This document shows, in pieces, positions 17,508-26,517 of a DNA stretch of 64,000 nt. Under the pieces are notes generated by a model that was not told the origin of the DNA, did no database searches, and saw nothing but the letters and a program-made list of their open reading frames with translations. Numbering within the stretch: the first letter of the stretch is position 1; the number at the start of each line of letters is the position of its first letter. Source of the stretch: Spongiivirga sp046524175. GTDB lineage: Bacteria; Bacteroidota; Bacteroidia; Flavobacteriales; Flavobacteriaceae. A program made the position numbers and the translations under genes. The DNA lies in the NCBI RefSeq assembly GCF_046524175.1, contig NZ_JBEFZF010000003.1:434001-498000 (forward strand), in the 5' to 3' direction.

Positions 17508-18902
17508 ATGGAACATACATCATCAAATAATCAAGGTAGTCGGTTTGGAAACTGGCTCAAAACATCAATTACAGCAAGAATGCTCATGGTAGGTTTACTT
17601 ATTGTAGTACTCCTTATTCCTCTTGCCTATATTAAAAGTCTCATTGCCGAGCGAGCTGGAAGGCAACAAGAGGTCATTACTGAAATTAATGAGAAATGGG
17701 GTGAAGAAGTATTGATTTACGGCCCGATATTGAAAGTTCCTTATAAAACCTATGTCGAAACCACTTATACCGATCAGGAGACCAAAAAAGTCCATACGGA
17801 ACGCAAAGAGAAAATAAAATATGGTTATTTCTTTCCTGAATCATTAGATATTATGGGCAGCGTACATCCTGAGCCTAAAAGTCGAGGTATTTACACTACT
17901 GCTGTATATCAAAGCGAAAGTACACTTACAGGAACTTTTGCCAATCTCGATTTTACAGAAGAGTCCGTTGCTGCAGAAGATATTGTTTGGGACAAAGCAC
18001 GAATGATTATTAAAACATCAAATCTTAAAGGGGTTAATGACGAAGTAGCAGTGAATATTAATGCGAACCGATATCCATTTTCATCAGTATACGAGGGCAA
18101 CAAAAATCAAAATAACTACTATAACCCTGACTTTGTACAAATGCATACACTTCGCAGTATCGCATTAAAGGAAGCTGATTCACCGAAAGAACGCAGTATT
18201 CGTTTTTCCATAGATCTCAATGTAAACGGCAGTAAGCAAATTAGGTTTATCCCTATTGGTAAAGAAACGACTGCCAATCTAACATCGAATTGGAAAACAG
18301 CGAACTTTATTGGTGAATTTCTACCTGTAAATCCGGACAAAATTACTGATGAAGGTTTTAATGCTAAATGGAAGGTACTCGACCTTAATAGACCATTCGC
18401 TCAACAAACATTTAATTACTTACCTGATTTAAATGAATACGCATCTGGAGTGAACTTCATGATACCTGTAGATGAGTACCAAAAAAGTGAACGTTCAGCC
18501 AAGTATGGTTTCTTGGTAATCGCGCTTACCTTCTTGATATTCTTTTTAATTCAAACATTGAGCAAAATAAGCATACATCCGTTTCAATATTTAATGATTG
18601 GCTTGGCGTTGACCATGTTTTACACCCTACTCATATCAATATCAGAACATAGTAGTTTCTTAAAAGCTTACCTAATAGCGGGAGTTGCAGTCATCTTATT
18701 GATCACCTTATACTCAAGATCAATCTTGAAAAACATCAAATTCCCAATGTTCATTTTAGTGTCTTTATCAGCTCTTTATGCTTTCATTTTTACGATTATT
18801 CAATTAGAAAGCTATGCCTTGTTGGTCGGTAGTTTAGGGCTCTTTTTCATTCTAGCCATTGTTATGTATGTATCACGTAAAATTGACTGGCAAAATGGAT
18901 AA
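17508..18902 (+). CDS. creD: CreD-family inner membrane protein
   Basis: 464 residues, standard for the family. N-terminal membrane helix (MLMVGLLIVVLLIPLAYI) followed by IAERAGRQQEVITEINEKWG, the CreD signature region. A large extracytoplasmic beta-rich domain follows (~55-330), then about five membrane helices at the C-terminus. In enterobacteria CreD belongs to the CreBC regulon and is linked to envelope integrity and colicin tolerance; the biochemical role is unknown. Here no CreBC is adjacent; instead a winged-helix regulator and its operator precede it. The next gene overlaps its end by 8 nt. Confidence 0.92.
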   Translation: MEHTSSNNQGSRFGNWLKTSITARMLMVGLLIVVLLIPLAYIKSLIAERAGRQQEVITEINEKWGEEVLIYGPILKVPYKTYVETTYTDQETKKVHTERKEKIKYGYFFPESLDIMGSVHPEPKSRGIYTTAVYQSESTLTGTFANLDFTEESVAAEDIVWDKARMIIKTSNLKGVNDEVAVNINANRYPFSSVYEGNKNQNNYYNPDFVQMHTLRSIALKEADSPKERSIRFSIDLNVNGSKQIRFIPIGKETTANLTSNWKTANFIGEFLPVNPDKITDEGFNAKWKVLDLNRPFAQQTFNYLPDLNEYASGVNFMIPVDEYQKSERSAKYGFLVIALTFLIFFLIQTLSKISIHPFQYLMIGLALTMFYTLLISISEHSSFLKAYLIAGVAVILLITLYSRSILKNIKFPMFILVSLSALYAFIFTIIQLESYALLVGSLGLFFILAIVMYVSRKIDWQNG

Positions 18903-19200
18903 GGAAGCTATTTTTTGGCCCATACAGCTTGAATATACAAGTAAGTATATTGGCATTGCCAGTTTTGCCATAGGCACCTTATTTTTTACAGCCTATTTAA
19001 CCGCGCCATCGGCCGAAGTATTTCGATTGGGGTTCATTTATGTGGTAGGTGCTTCGCTGGTCAATAGCGTTATGATATTTCTGTTACTAATTGGCGCAAT
19101 CATTTTTAAACCCCATCAAGGTCGATTATTTAAAACAGCACTTGCAATACTATTGAATATTCCAATTGCTATAGGTTACCTATGGATTTTATTCAGCTAA
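18895..19200 (+). CDS. small three-helix membrane protein
   Basis: 101 residues from the ATG at 18895, which overlaps the creD stop (ATGGATAA), so translation is coupled. Three hydrophobic helices: IGIASFAIGTLFFTAYLTA, VVGASLVNSVMIFLLLIGAI and ALAILLNIPIAIGYLWILF. Small proteins of this shape after creD are of unknown function. Confidence 0.75.
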   Translation: MDKEAIFWPIQLEYTSKYIGIASFAIGTLFFTAYLTAPSAEVFRLGFIYVVGASLVNSVMIFLLLIGAIIFKPHQGRLFKTALAILLNIPIAIGYLWILFS

Positions 19201-19224
19201 TTCATTCAAATAAATCAACATGTA

Positions 19225-19866
19225 ATGAACACATTATTTTTAAATAAAAACGCATTTATAAAACAGTTATCAGCACCGCTGATTATAGGCTTTCTTTTTC
19301 TGGGAATCCGACTATATATAACCAGATCACCACTATTTCTTTTTCTAGTATGGAATTTAGTCTTGGCAACAGTGCCATTGTTTTGTTCATACGTTTTAAT
19401 TAGAAAAGAGCGATGGCAAAAACCTTATCTATTTGCCATCATATTTTTAGTATGGCTATTATTTTTTCCGAATGCACCTTACATCATAACAGACTTTATA
19501 CATCTGGAAGGTTGGTCACAAATGCCTTTATGGTTCGACTTTATTCTTATTGGATGCTTCGCTTTAGCAGGCTTGCAACTAGGGCTACAGTCCCTTCTTA
19601 TTATTCATGAAAATCTCAAATGGTATTTCACCAATGGCTCCTCTCATTTTGTTGTTGTCGCCTGCTGTTTATTAAGCGGATATGGAGTATATCTAGGGCG
19701 ATTTGTCAGACTCAATAGTTGGGAAGTCATTACTAACCCCATTAAACTAACAATACTGGCCACAAGAAGTTTGGGCGGCATCAATACGTGGGTTTTTAGT
19801 TTACTTTTTGGCGGGTCGATACTATTAGCATATTATTTATACAGAAAGCTAATAAAGATTGATTAA
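19225..19866 (+). CDS. DUF1361 multi-pass membrane protein
   Basis: 213 residues, about six membrane helices. DUF1361 features: FLVWNLVLATVPLFCSYVL, the conserved WLLFFPNAPYIITDFIHLEG and a later RFVRLNSWEV. Function unknown. 24 nt after the previous gene, so probably the last gene of the creD operon. Confidence 0.88.
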   Translation: MNTLFLNKNAFIKQLSAPLIIGFLFLGIRLYITRSPLFLFLVWNLVLATVPLFCSYVLIRKERWQKPYLFAIIFLVWLLFFPNAPYIITDFIHLEGWSQMPLWFDFILIGCFALAGLQLGLQSLLIIHENLKWYFTNGSSHFVVVACCLLSGYGVYLGRFVRLNSWEVITNPIKLTILATRSLGGINTWVFSLLFGGSILLAYYLYRKLIKID

Positions 19867-20025
19867 TCAAGCGTTGGAGCGCCTACCAGTGTTTAGGGTA
19901 GTCCACACTTTTAGAACAAAAAAATAATACAATATTCAGTTTAACGAGGCTTTACCCCATAATGTAGATAGTTTTAGTCCGATTTTACGATTTGTTTTAA
20001 TTTGGTATCACACACCACCTAAACC

Positions 20026-21687
20026 ATGCATTATCGTTCATTATTGATTCTGCTGCTTCTTTGGACTCAAGGAATAAGCGGACAGGACTTACAGAAAAGT
20101 ACTGACAGTATTACAAACAATTCTTCATTAACAGTAACTGAAAAAACGCATCAACTAATCAGTTTAGGAACGCGTTGTCTTGAAGAAAAACCGACGCATT
20201 CATTACATGTTGGCACCATTGCTTTTCAAAAAGCGGTCGCATCAAACAATCTGGAGCAACAAGCAGCAGCCAAATTGTTAATGGGTCAGGCCTATTGGTC
20301 CCAAAGGTCTCTCAAATCTACTTTAGAAAACCTGAAAGACGCTAACAGCATTTACAGTCAACTTAACGATAGTACTGGTATTGCCAACTGCGCCATGAAC
20401 ATGGGACAGGTTTATGCTGAAATTGGGGAGTATGATAAGGCAATAGAACTATACGTAACTGCAAAGACGCATTTTGAAAAGCTTGACCTAAAGAACCTTG
20501 TCGCGACCACATATACCAAAATTTCAAATGTACTCATTGAGAGAAAAGATCTGAAAGAAGCTGAAAAAATATTAAAAGAAGCCTTGAACATCTATGACCA
20601 TAATAAAAATATTCAAGGCGTTGTCGATGCAAATAATCTATTAGCAAAGTTATTTTTTATCAAAAAAGAATATGAACTAGCTGATTGTTATATAGAGGAA
20701 TCTATTTACCATAGTTCAACAGCAAAAGATGACGCTGCGATGGTTCGAAATCTACTGTTGTTTAGTAAAATATTACGAAACGAAAAAGAATATGAAATAG
20801 CTGAACAACATCTAGACATTTCTTTACATCTGGCAAAAAGAAAAAATCTGAGAAAGTTGCAGTTAGAGGTCCTTGAGGAAATTAAATCATTAAAAAAAGA
20901 AGAAGGCAAATTTGAAGAGTCTATTGCGTATCACGAGGCATACTCCACCTTAAAAGACTCCATTTACAATACAGAGCAATCGAAACAAGTTGCCGAATTA
21001 GAATTTAAAGACACCCTAGAAAAAAAAGAGACCGAATTGAATTATATGTATCTTAAAAAACAAGACTATGTTATTATTCAATGGGTACTAGGTATTGGAA
21101 TGTGTGTTATTTCACTTTTAGCATTTTTACTAATCAGGAGCCTAAGACTTAAGAATAAAAAGCAGCAACAATTACACGAATCAAACCAACGGCATAGCCT
21201 TAGCGTAATTGAAAATCAGCACCTAAAACGAAAAGAACTAGAACAAGAGCTTCATTTCAAGAATAAAGAACTCACCTCATATGCGCTTAATTTTTTGCAG
21301 AAAAATGAGTTTTTAGAAACATTACAAGACACCATAAAAGAAATCAAGCAAGCTTCTATAAAGACAAAAGAATTTGCTTTCGATCAGTTAGAAATTATTA
21401 TTAAGCAACAACAGAATCTTGATAAAAACTGGAACGATTTCAAGATTCATTTTGAACAGGTACATACTAATTTTCTTAAAAATTTAAAGCACCAATTTCC
21501 TAACCTAAGCGCAAATGATTTAAAAGTCGCTGCTTTAACCCGGCTTAATTTAACCATAAAAGAGTGCTCAGGAATTTTAGGTATTTCTCCTGAAAGCGTC
21601 AAAACGGCACGATACCGACTAAGAAAGAAGCTTGATCTTGACCGTGAAGACGATTTACTTTCATTTTTAGTAAAAGTAGAAGTTTGA
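20026..21687 (+). CDS. TPR-domain membrane transcriptional regulator with C-terminal HTH
   Basis: 553 residues. Signal peptide (SLLILLLLWTQGISGQD), periplasmic TPR repeats (~60-290; e.g. ANCAMNMGQVYAEIGEYDKA, TTYTKISNVLIERKDLKEAE), one membrane helix (VIIQWVLGIGMCVISLLAFL, ~350-370), a cytoplasmic coiled coil and a C-terminal LuxR-like helix-turn-helix (LSANDLKVAALTRLNLTIKE then CSGILGISPESVKTARYRLR). This is a one-component regulator: the outside TPR part and the inside DNA-binding part share one chain. Such proteins are common in flavobacteria. Target genes unknown; monocistronic. Confidence 0.9.
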   Translation: MHYRSLLILLLLWTQGISGQDLQKSTDSITNNSSLTVTEKTHQLISLGTRCLEEKPTHSLHVGTIAFQKAVASNNLEQQAAAKLLMGQAYWSQRSLKSTLENLKDANSIYSQLNDSTGIANCAMNMGQVYAEIGEYDKAIELYVTAKTHFEKLDLKNLVATTYTKISNVLIERKDLKEAEKILKEALNIYDHNKNIQGVVDANNLLAKLFFIKKEYELADCYIEESIYHSSTAKDDAAMVRNLLLFSKILRNEKEYEIAEQHLDISLHLAKRKNLRKLQLEVLEEIKSLKKEEGKFEESIAYHEAYSTLKDSIYNTEQSKQVAELEFKDTLEKKETELNYMYLKKQDYVIIQWVLGIGMCVISLLAFLLIRSLRLKNKKQQQLHESNQRHSLSVIENQHLKRKELEQELHFKNKELTSYALNFLQKNEFLETLQDTIKEIKQASIKTKEFAFDQLEIIIKQQQNLDKNWNDFKIHFEQVHTNFLKNLKHQFPNLSANDLKVAALTRLNLTIKECSGILGISPESVKTARYRLRKKLDLDREDDLLSFLVKVEV

Positions 21688-22033
21688 TTAACGGTATTAA
21701 GGAATCCAATGCAACTATCAAAAAGCTAGTTGTTTACAGTAGCTATCTACTTTCTATACACCACCCAAAAAAAAGAAAATTTCAGCTTGTCTACTTTTTA
21801 TAACCGCTCTCTTATGAAGAATTTCATTGTTTTTAGCGTATTTCGCTAGACATGCTAACCCATTTTTAGCAAATTATTCATACCCCTTAACAATTGCGGG
21901 CTTGGTCAAATATTTCGATCCTCCAACTAGGATTGACTCCCCGACCTTGCCTTTGGGCATGGATTAACGTCCATGCCTTTTTTTACTGCCGCAGATGGGA
22001 TTGTATTGTAGTTGTATAACGTTAATTAGTGGC
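21688..22033. other. gene-free stretch with a strong terminator
   Basis: 346 nt between convergent genes. Contains only the terminator at 21956-21984, 268 nt after the preceding stop. No tRNA or convincing ORF seen; a long 3' UTR or a small RNA ending at this terminator is possible. Confidence 0.5.
21956..21984 (+). terminator. rho-independent terminator (plus strand)
   Basis: Stem GGCATGGA/TCCATGCC, loop TTAACG, then seven T. No T-run on the other side, so it acts on plus-strand transcripts. Confidence 0.8.
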
Positions 22034-23239
22034 TTATTCCTTACCATCTACATAGTCCTGCAGATACGCATAGCGCTTTGTCAATTTTCCATTTTTGGTC
22101 ATTCGTGCACGCTCTAGAATTCCGTTTTTATCACCGTTAAAAAATGCAGGAATTACATGCTTTAAAAAAGCTTCACCAAAACCTTCACTGGCATCTCTGG
22201 GCAATTCGCAAGGCAAATTATCAACTGCCATTACCGCAATGGCATTTTCACTTTTGAAATCGACCTCTTTCTCCGTTTGCGGATCGTAACCATAAATAGG
22301 GTCGGCAATAGTAGAGGGTTTGATCGTGGTCGCTACCGGCCCATCGATATCACAACTCACATCGGCTACTACTTTTATATTGAAGTCCTGATGTTTTGCA
22401 TCTTCCCTAGTATATAGATAAGGGGCACCATCACCATAAAAGTGCCCGGCAATATAAAAATCGGTCACCTTGGCAAAGCGGAAAAAGTTGGATTTATATT
22501 CTTCGGGGTTCTCAAAAAAGTCTTGTTTACTACCTCGAACGCCGTCCTTTCGCTTGTTATATTCTGATGCATCGATCTGGCAGTATACCGGTTCATGGAA
22601 CGTTTGTTCAAGATACTCTTTAACGGTTACTCTTTTAATGTTCATCGCGTCGATCATTTCACGAGCGCCATTGCCTACCCTACCGCGACCGGTAAGTAAT
22701 ATTTTAATATTTGGCAGCTTAATTGTATTCAATTCAGAGATCAATGCCTTTTGGTCTTCTAGGGTCTCTGCTTTTGGAAGATTGAACAGCTTATATTTAA
22801 GTCCGTAAGTGCGAACACCGTTATACGCCCCTACAATCCCGGCATAACGACCAAAAGCTACCAGTCGTTTTCCGCTTTCTGCCGTGATCACTTCGTGATC
22901 ATACAACTCGATGTTACGATCTAAAATAGCGTTTAACAACGCTCGGTTATAGGGTTGTTTTTTGATGGTATGTGAAAAGAAAAAGTACTTTTTATTGGGT
23001 ATCAATGCATCAATTGGTACTTCCTTTACGCCGAGAAGTACGTTACAATCACTCAAATCACTTACTACTTCAATTCCCATTTCTTGATACTCTGCATCTT
23101 TAAAAACACGCACGTCAGAACTTTCAGCCACCAGAACAGCCTCAGGAAATTGATCAACTACTTGTTTGGCTGTTTTAGGTGTAAAGACTACCCGGCGATC
23201 TGGCGGATTCTTACGTTCTTTTATAAGCGCGAATTTCAT
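22034..23239 (-). CDS. NAD(P)-dependent oxidoreductase, alanine dehydrogenase / saccharopine dehydrogenase-like
   Basis: 401 residues. Starts with the AlaDH/PNT N-terminal fold (MKFALIKERKNPPDRRVVFT, the KE....E.RV-like signature) and contains SHTIKKQPYNR, as in lysine-forming saccharopine dehydrogenases, then GRYAGIVGAYNGVRTYG and the dinucleotide motif LLTGRGRVGNGAREM. The C-terminal part has VVADVSCDIDGPVATTIKPS, characteristic of NAD+ saccharopine dehydrogenase-like enzymes. It probably makes or breaks a substituted amino acid with NAD(P); the exact substrate is not decidable here. Monocistronic. Confidence 0.85.
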   Translation of the reverse strand: MKFALIKERKNPPDRRVVFTPKTAKQVVDQFPEAVLVAESSDVRVFKDAEYQEMGIEVVSDLSDCNVLLGVKEVPIDALIPNKKYFFFSHTIKKQPYNRALLNAILDRNIELYDHEVITAESGKRLVAFGRYAGIVGAYNGVRTYGLKYKLFNLPKAETLEDQKALISELNTIKLPNIKILLTGRGRVGNGAREMIDAMNIKRVTVKEYLEQTFHEPVYCQIDASEYNKRKDGVRGSKQDFFENPEEYKSNFFRFAKVTDFYIAGHFYGDGAPYLYTREDAKHQDFNIKVVADVSCDIDGPVATTIKPSTIADPIYGYDPQTEKEVDFKSENAIAVMAVDNLPCELPRDASEGFGEAFLKHVIPAFFNGDKNGILERARMTKNGKLTKRYAYLQDYVDGKE

Positions 23240-23428
23240 TCTAGACTGTCAATTATTGGATTATTGAAGTGATGGCACTGACAAAATAACAAACGGCACG
23301 CATTTTGTTATTTTTATACCGGTGGCAAAGATAGAGTTTTTAATACTATCTTTGGCTTCCAAAATTTTAGTCCAGCATTCGGAGTTTGTTACTGAAGACT
23401 GCCAACTGAATACTGAATACTAAAAAAC

Positions 23429-23827
23429 GGGGTCGACTGGTTTTGACAGCGAGTCGAATTATAGTGTAAGCACGTCGAGCCATGAAATTAATGCTCGTAA
23501 ATATCTTATTTCAACCTTTTAAATGGCGAGAATAACTACGCTCTTGCAGCTTAATACGACTGAATTATAGTAAGTCACAAGCCTAGTCCTACAAGGTAGG
23601 AAAGCGAGATGTCTCTGGGAAGCCCTTGTTGATGGCGTCCCGTTTAGAGGCACCATAAAAGTCAACATAGAAACGGTGTAGCTTTGGCACAGTTTTAAAA
23701 TTTAAGAAGCTAAGCTAGTAGTGGGCGGTTTTGGGTCAGCTGCTAGTCGAAAACTGAATCAAGACTAAGCGTGTAGAAAGCATTGTAATTGCTTGTTTGG
23801 ACGAGGGTTCGAATCCCTCCGACTCCA
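23429..23827 (+). ncRNA. ssrA: transfer-messenger RNA (tmRNA)
   Basis: 399 nt. The 5' end GGGGTCG pairs with the 3' end CGACTCC (one G-U), forming the tRNA-like acceptor stem; GGGTTCGAATCCC is the T arm. The internal reading frame at 23525-23554 encodes GENNYALAA and stops at TAA, the tag type known from Bacteroidota. CCA is not encoded, as usual in this phylum. It rescues stalled ribosomes and tags proteins for proteolysis. Followed at once by a terminator and then an 86-bp repeat that copies its 3' terminus. Confidence 0.97.
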
Positions 23828-23831
23828 CTCT

Positions 23832-23857
23832 AAAAGCCACCTCTGGGTGGCTTTTTT
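23832..23857 (+). terminator. rho-independent terminator of tmRNA
   Basis: Stem AAAGCCACC/GGTGGCTTT, loop TCTG, T-run; starts 5 nt after the tmRNA 3' end. Confidence 0.88.
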
Positions 23858-23872
23858 CGTTACGCCTCCGGG

Positions 23873-23958
23873 ATTCGAGGCCGGCGCATCACCTGGCTCC
23901 TGCGCTAAAAATGTCCACCGGACATTTTCTTAACACTCGGCCCTCTCCGACTCCACAA
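23873..23958 (+). repeat. 86-bp direct repeat, copy A (tmRNA-proximal)
   Basis: Ungapped, 77 of 86 bases identical to 50386-50471. It contains a perfect hairpin (AAAATGTCC-ACC-GGACATTTT) and ends in CTCCGACTCCAC (23945-23956), identical to the last bases of the tmRNA and its flank at 23817-23828. Could be an attachment-site remnant of an integrated element or a dispersed hairpin repeat. Confidence 0.8.
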
Positions 23959-23968
23959 TAAACAACAA

Positions 23969-24009
23969 TAAAACACTTAAATTCAATAATTTAAGTGTTT
24001 TATTTTTTT
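23969..24009. terminator. strong bidirectional terminator
   Basis: 15-bp perfect stem (TAAAACACTTAAATT with its complement), 4-nt loop CAAT, T-runs possible on both sides. Separates the tmRNA region from the minus-strand accessory genes. Confidence 0.75.
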
Positions 24010-24110
24010 ACAGGAGAATCTAAAGAAGACATTACTGATTGATATTTTATCCATTAAAACAAAACTCCAAATTTAATTCCCTTCTTATTACCATTTCCTC
24101 CAGCTTCCAG

Positions 24111-24230
24111 TCAATCGCGACTTTTATCTATTCTAAAAGTGACTACAAACGGTAGATGATCTGAAACAGTATCTCTATATCTTTCTATCTGGACTCTAGG
24201 TTTATTAATAACCAATCCTTTACTGGTCCA
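24111..24230 (-). pseudogene. C-terminal fragment of an endonuclease/exonuclease/phosphatase (EEP) family protein
   Basis: Minus-strand frame between stops reads ...GLVINKPRVQIERYRDTVSD then HLPFVVTFRID. TVSDHLP matches the catalytic SDH(L/I)P motif near the end of EEP nucleases and phosphatases. Only about 39 codons remain; the N-terminal domain is missing and the upstream part overlaps the small gene at 24185-24385. Probably the remnant of an EEP gene cut by an insertion or deletion next to the repeat. Confidence 0.5.
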
Positions 24231-24385
24231 TCAGGGCATGGATATTTTACTCCAGACTTAGATATTCTATTATTCGCGATCTTACTTGTCAAACCCAATT
24301 CTCTTTTTACATCAGCTATCCAACAGGTTTTAATTGACCTTCCTAACTCTATTTTTGCCTTATCTTGAATATCTTTATATGTCAT
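24185..24385 (-). CDS. small conserved-looking protein (TCWIAxVK motif), function unknown
   Basis: 66 residues: MTYKDIQDKAKIELGRSIKT, then CWIADVKRELGLTSKIANNR and a YPCP motif. The pattern K-T-C-W-I-A-x-V-K with a later 'NR.S' and 'YPCP' looks like a small DNA- or RNA-binding helical protein I have seen in Bacteroidota, but I cannot name a family. Start overlaps the stop of the previous gene by 4 nt, so it is translated with it. Confidence 0.55.
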   Translation of the reverse strand: MTYKDIQDKAKIELGRSIKTCWIADVKRELGLTSKIANNRISKSGVKYPCPDGPVKDWLLINLESR

Positions 24386-24678
24386 CGTTTTTTTAAACTA
24401 TATTGATTCAGTAGGTATTTAAGTTCTCGATACTTTTCAAGAAGTGCGCCTCTGTTACCCCAATCTTCTGTTTCGTTTTCTACTTTAGGATTTAAAAATG
24501 TGCCATTATCCGATATTATATCAATTGAATCTAATCCCATTTCCTTAGCGCTTGCTTTTTGATCCTCCGTATCTTCAGGAACCCCCATCATGTATTTAGA
24601 GTATTCCCAATCCTTATCAAAAACCTCTTCAAATAGGATTAGAAATTGTTCAACTGTATTTTGTAAAGCACTCTTCAT
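24382..24678 (-). CDS. hypothetical acidic cytoplasmic protein
   Basis: 98 residues, no signal peptide or membrane helix. Helical N-terminus (NTVEQFLILFEEVFDKDWEY), acidic middle and helical C-terminus (GALLEKYRELKYLLNQYSLK). Small acidic proteins of this sort are often immunity proteins or antitoxins, but nothing here proves that. The first gene of a pair with the TCWIA protein (ATGA overlap). Confidence 0.6.
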   Translation of the reverse strand: MKSALQNTVEQFLILFEEVFDKDWEYSKYMMGVPEDTEDQKASAKEMGLDSIDIISDNGTFLNPKVENETEDWGNRGALLEKYRELKYLLNQYSLKKR

Positions 24679-24696
24679 ATATAGTTTATTTGAGCT

Positions 24697-25221
24697 TTAG
24701 TCCAGACTTTTTAGTCCATCTCTTATCTCCTTTGACTCTATTTCATTAAAAAGCATAGTTCTGCTACAACGACTGGTCCATAATCTGTTTTGATTAACTC
24801 TATTTTCGTAATCCCTAAATAATCTTTTGGATAGTAACTCAGGCTGGAGAAAAATGATAAAGTCTTTTTCCACTTGAAATCCTAAGTAGCCGCAGGATTG
24901 CCCATGTTTAGAAGTGTAAATGGTCAATTTCTCTGAATTAAAATTCCCTTTGTAAGTATTAATTATTTCTACTTCAACTTTGGCGACAGATTTATTTCTA
25001 GATAGATGCAATATCTGATTTTCAGGTTTCTTTTCAAGGTGCTCACGTTCTGGGTTTGAAAAAATACTACCCATTGATACATATTCGATCTTCAGGACTT
25101 TTGCATGTAAAATGGCCTTGGTACTCTTTAATTCTTTTTTTAAGTCAACCCTGTAACACTTGCATGCAAAACTCTTGCTACAAAATAATAATACTAGAGT
25201 TGTAAAAAGGAACTTCTTCAT
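24697..25221 (-). CDS. secreted NTR/TIMP-like domain protein
   Basis: 174 residues. Signal peptide (FLFTTLVLLFCSKSFA) and a mature N-terminus starting CKC, followed by 'LKSTKAILHAKVLKIEYVS', 'VEVEIINTYKGNFNSEKLTI' and a paired Cys in GQSCGY and SRCS. The CxC start at the mature N-terminus and the OB-like strands are characteristic of netrin-like/TIMP-like domains found in many secreted bacterial proteins. Role unknown. Confidence 0.65.
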   Translation of the reverse strand: MKKFLFTTLVLLFCSKSFACKCYRVDLKKELKSTKAILHAKVLKIEYVSMGSIFSNPEREHLEKKPENQILHLSRNKSVAKVEVEIINTYKGNFNSEKLTIYTSKHGQSCGYLGFQVEKDFIIFLQPELLSKRLFRDYENRVNQNRLWTSRCSRTMLFNEIESKEIRDGLKSLD

Positions 25222-25246
25222 CGTTTATTTGAACTTTTATATGAAG

Positions 25247-25699
25247 TTATGGTCCACTGCCTATTTGCAATGCACTTATAATTTCGTTTTTTGATTCATT
25301 TTCACCCCAATCAGCAAAAGGATACATTGCCTGATTAGCCACAATGAAATATGATTCTTCTTCATCGTACTTTTTAATCAAATCTTGAATCTCCTGAGTA
25401 GCTTTCTCATGACTACTAATTTCAGATTTGTTTGCCACAATCAACAAATAATTTCTTTTCGCATTTGAAATTATGTCTCGATCTTTAATTAGATTCCAAC
25501 TTTGATTCTTCGAATCAGTAATCGCTATCAAAAAAAGACGGTCATCATTTGAAGTTTTTCTAGGATTTTTATCAATACATTTTAGTGCGTCATCAATATT
25601 TAAATATACATTTTCGCAGCAATCACATGGGGTTCTCCGTTTCTCAATACAGCAAGTCAAAAGACTTAACAGGGCAGTAAAGATCAAACATTTCTTCAT
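25247..25699 (-). CDS. hypothetical cysteine-rich exported protein
   Basis: 150 residues. Signal peptide (CLIFTALLSLLTCC), which may be cleaved before a Cys (LLTC), so a lipoprotein is possible. The mature part begins IEKRRTPCDCCENVY. Later parts (LIKDRDIISNAKRNYLLIVA, EIQDLIKKYDEEESYFIVAN) hint at a thioredoxin-like alpha/beta fold, but no CxxC active site is in the expected place. Function unknown. Confidence 0.6.
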   Translation of the reverse strand: MKKCLIFTALLSLLTCCIEKRRTPCDCCENVYLNIDDALKCIDKNPRKTSNDDRLFLIAITDSKNQSWNLIKDRDIISNAKRNYLLIVANKSEISSHEKATQEIQDLIKKYDEEESYFIVANQAMYPFADWGENESKNEIISALQIGSGP

Positions 25700-25713
25700 T
25701 GTTTATTTAGACT

Positions 25714-25923
25714 TTAGTTTAATTTATCTCTTGAATGTATAGACCCTTCACTTTCAATTGTAAAATGAAAAAAATTACTATTCTCTGTCATTTTTTGATC
25801 AGCAAGTTCAATTATTTTTTCATTTGATATATTAATATCATCATAATGAATAACAGTCAAAAATCCCCTTCTGCTGCCTTCTCTTTTGATTGAATATATC
25901 ACTACAGCACTATATTTTTTCAT
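25714..25923 (-). CDS. hypothetical small protein
   Basis: 69 residues, cytoplasmic, alpha/beta pattern (YSAVVIYSIKREGSRRGFLT; NISNEKIIELADQKM). No family recognised. Spaced 13-14 nt from its neighbours, in line with the other small minus-strand genes. Confidence 0.5.
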   Translation of the reverse strand: MKKYSAVVIYSIKREGSRRGFLTVIHYDDINISNEKIIELADQKMTENSNFFHFTIESEGSIHSRDKLN

Positions 25924-25935
25924 ATGATCGTTTAA

Positions 25936-26160
25936 TTAGACTTTGGTTTCTTCATGTAATTTCATCCATTTATCACCTTCAATTTTTAATAACATGGCAA
26001 TATGGAATCTATCAGCATCATTTAATTCCTGTTCATTAATTACTTTTTCTCGAGTATTGTAGAATTCCTCAGCTAGTCCCTTATGATTTTGACTATCTAA
26101 ATACTCCTGGAAATTGATTGTTTCAGTCATCGTTTTATTGAACTTTTCCAATAATCCCAT
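25936..26160 (-). CDS. hypothetical small protein
   Basis: 74 residues, helical and charged (TINFQEYLDSQNHKGLAEEF, NDADRFHIAMLLKIEGDKWM). No motif recognised. In the run of small minus-strand genes, 9 nt after the next upstream ORF. Confidence 0.5.
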   Translation of the reverse strand: MGLLEKFNKTMTETINFQEYLDSQNHKGLAEEFYNTREKVINEQELNDADRFHIAMLLKIEGDKWMKLHEETKV

Positions 26161-26169
26161 GATTAATTA

Positions 26170-26496
26170 TCAATTTATCTTTGATAAAAAAGTTCTGAGC
26201 TTTAAATCCGCGCTTAGTCGCTTTTCTATTATTCGCGCTTTTATCAAATGACTTAATATCTGATCTATGGCTAAATTATGTTGTTTAAGCTTGTCTAAGA
26301 ACAAAGCATGTATAATATTGTACTCCTTCTCATATTTTTCAAGGGCTTCAAGATAATACGAGCCTAAGATCTGAAAATCGCCGTCATACTCTTTAAAGAT
26401 TGTATTTAGCTCACCTTCGAGATTTGTGTCAACAGATTTTACCTTCTTATCAATTTCAGGATAAGTCTCTTGTAATAAGTTAAGAATTAGTTTCAT
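26170..26496 (-). CDS. hypothetical helical protein
   Basis: 108 residues, nearly all alpha-helical, no export signal. No domain recognised. Lies 21 nt downstream of the membrane protein gene at 26518, probably in the same transcript. Confidence 0.5.
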   Translation of the reverse strand: MKLILNLLQETYPEIDKKVKSVDTNLEGELNTIFKEYDGDFQILGSYYLEALEKYEKEYNIIHALFLDKLKQHNLAIDQILSHLIKARIIEKRLSADLKLRTFLSKIN

Positions 26497-26517
26497 TTAT
26501 TGTTTAGTAATGTTCAA

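Noticed and set aside
21895..21950. tRNA-like T-arm sequence (TTTCGATCCTCC)
   Set aside because: No matching acceptor, D or anticodon arms can be built around it.
21872..21958. 28-codon minus-strand ORF starting at the terminator region
   Set aside because: Too short, no family, overlaps the terminator stem.
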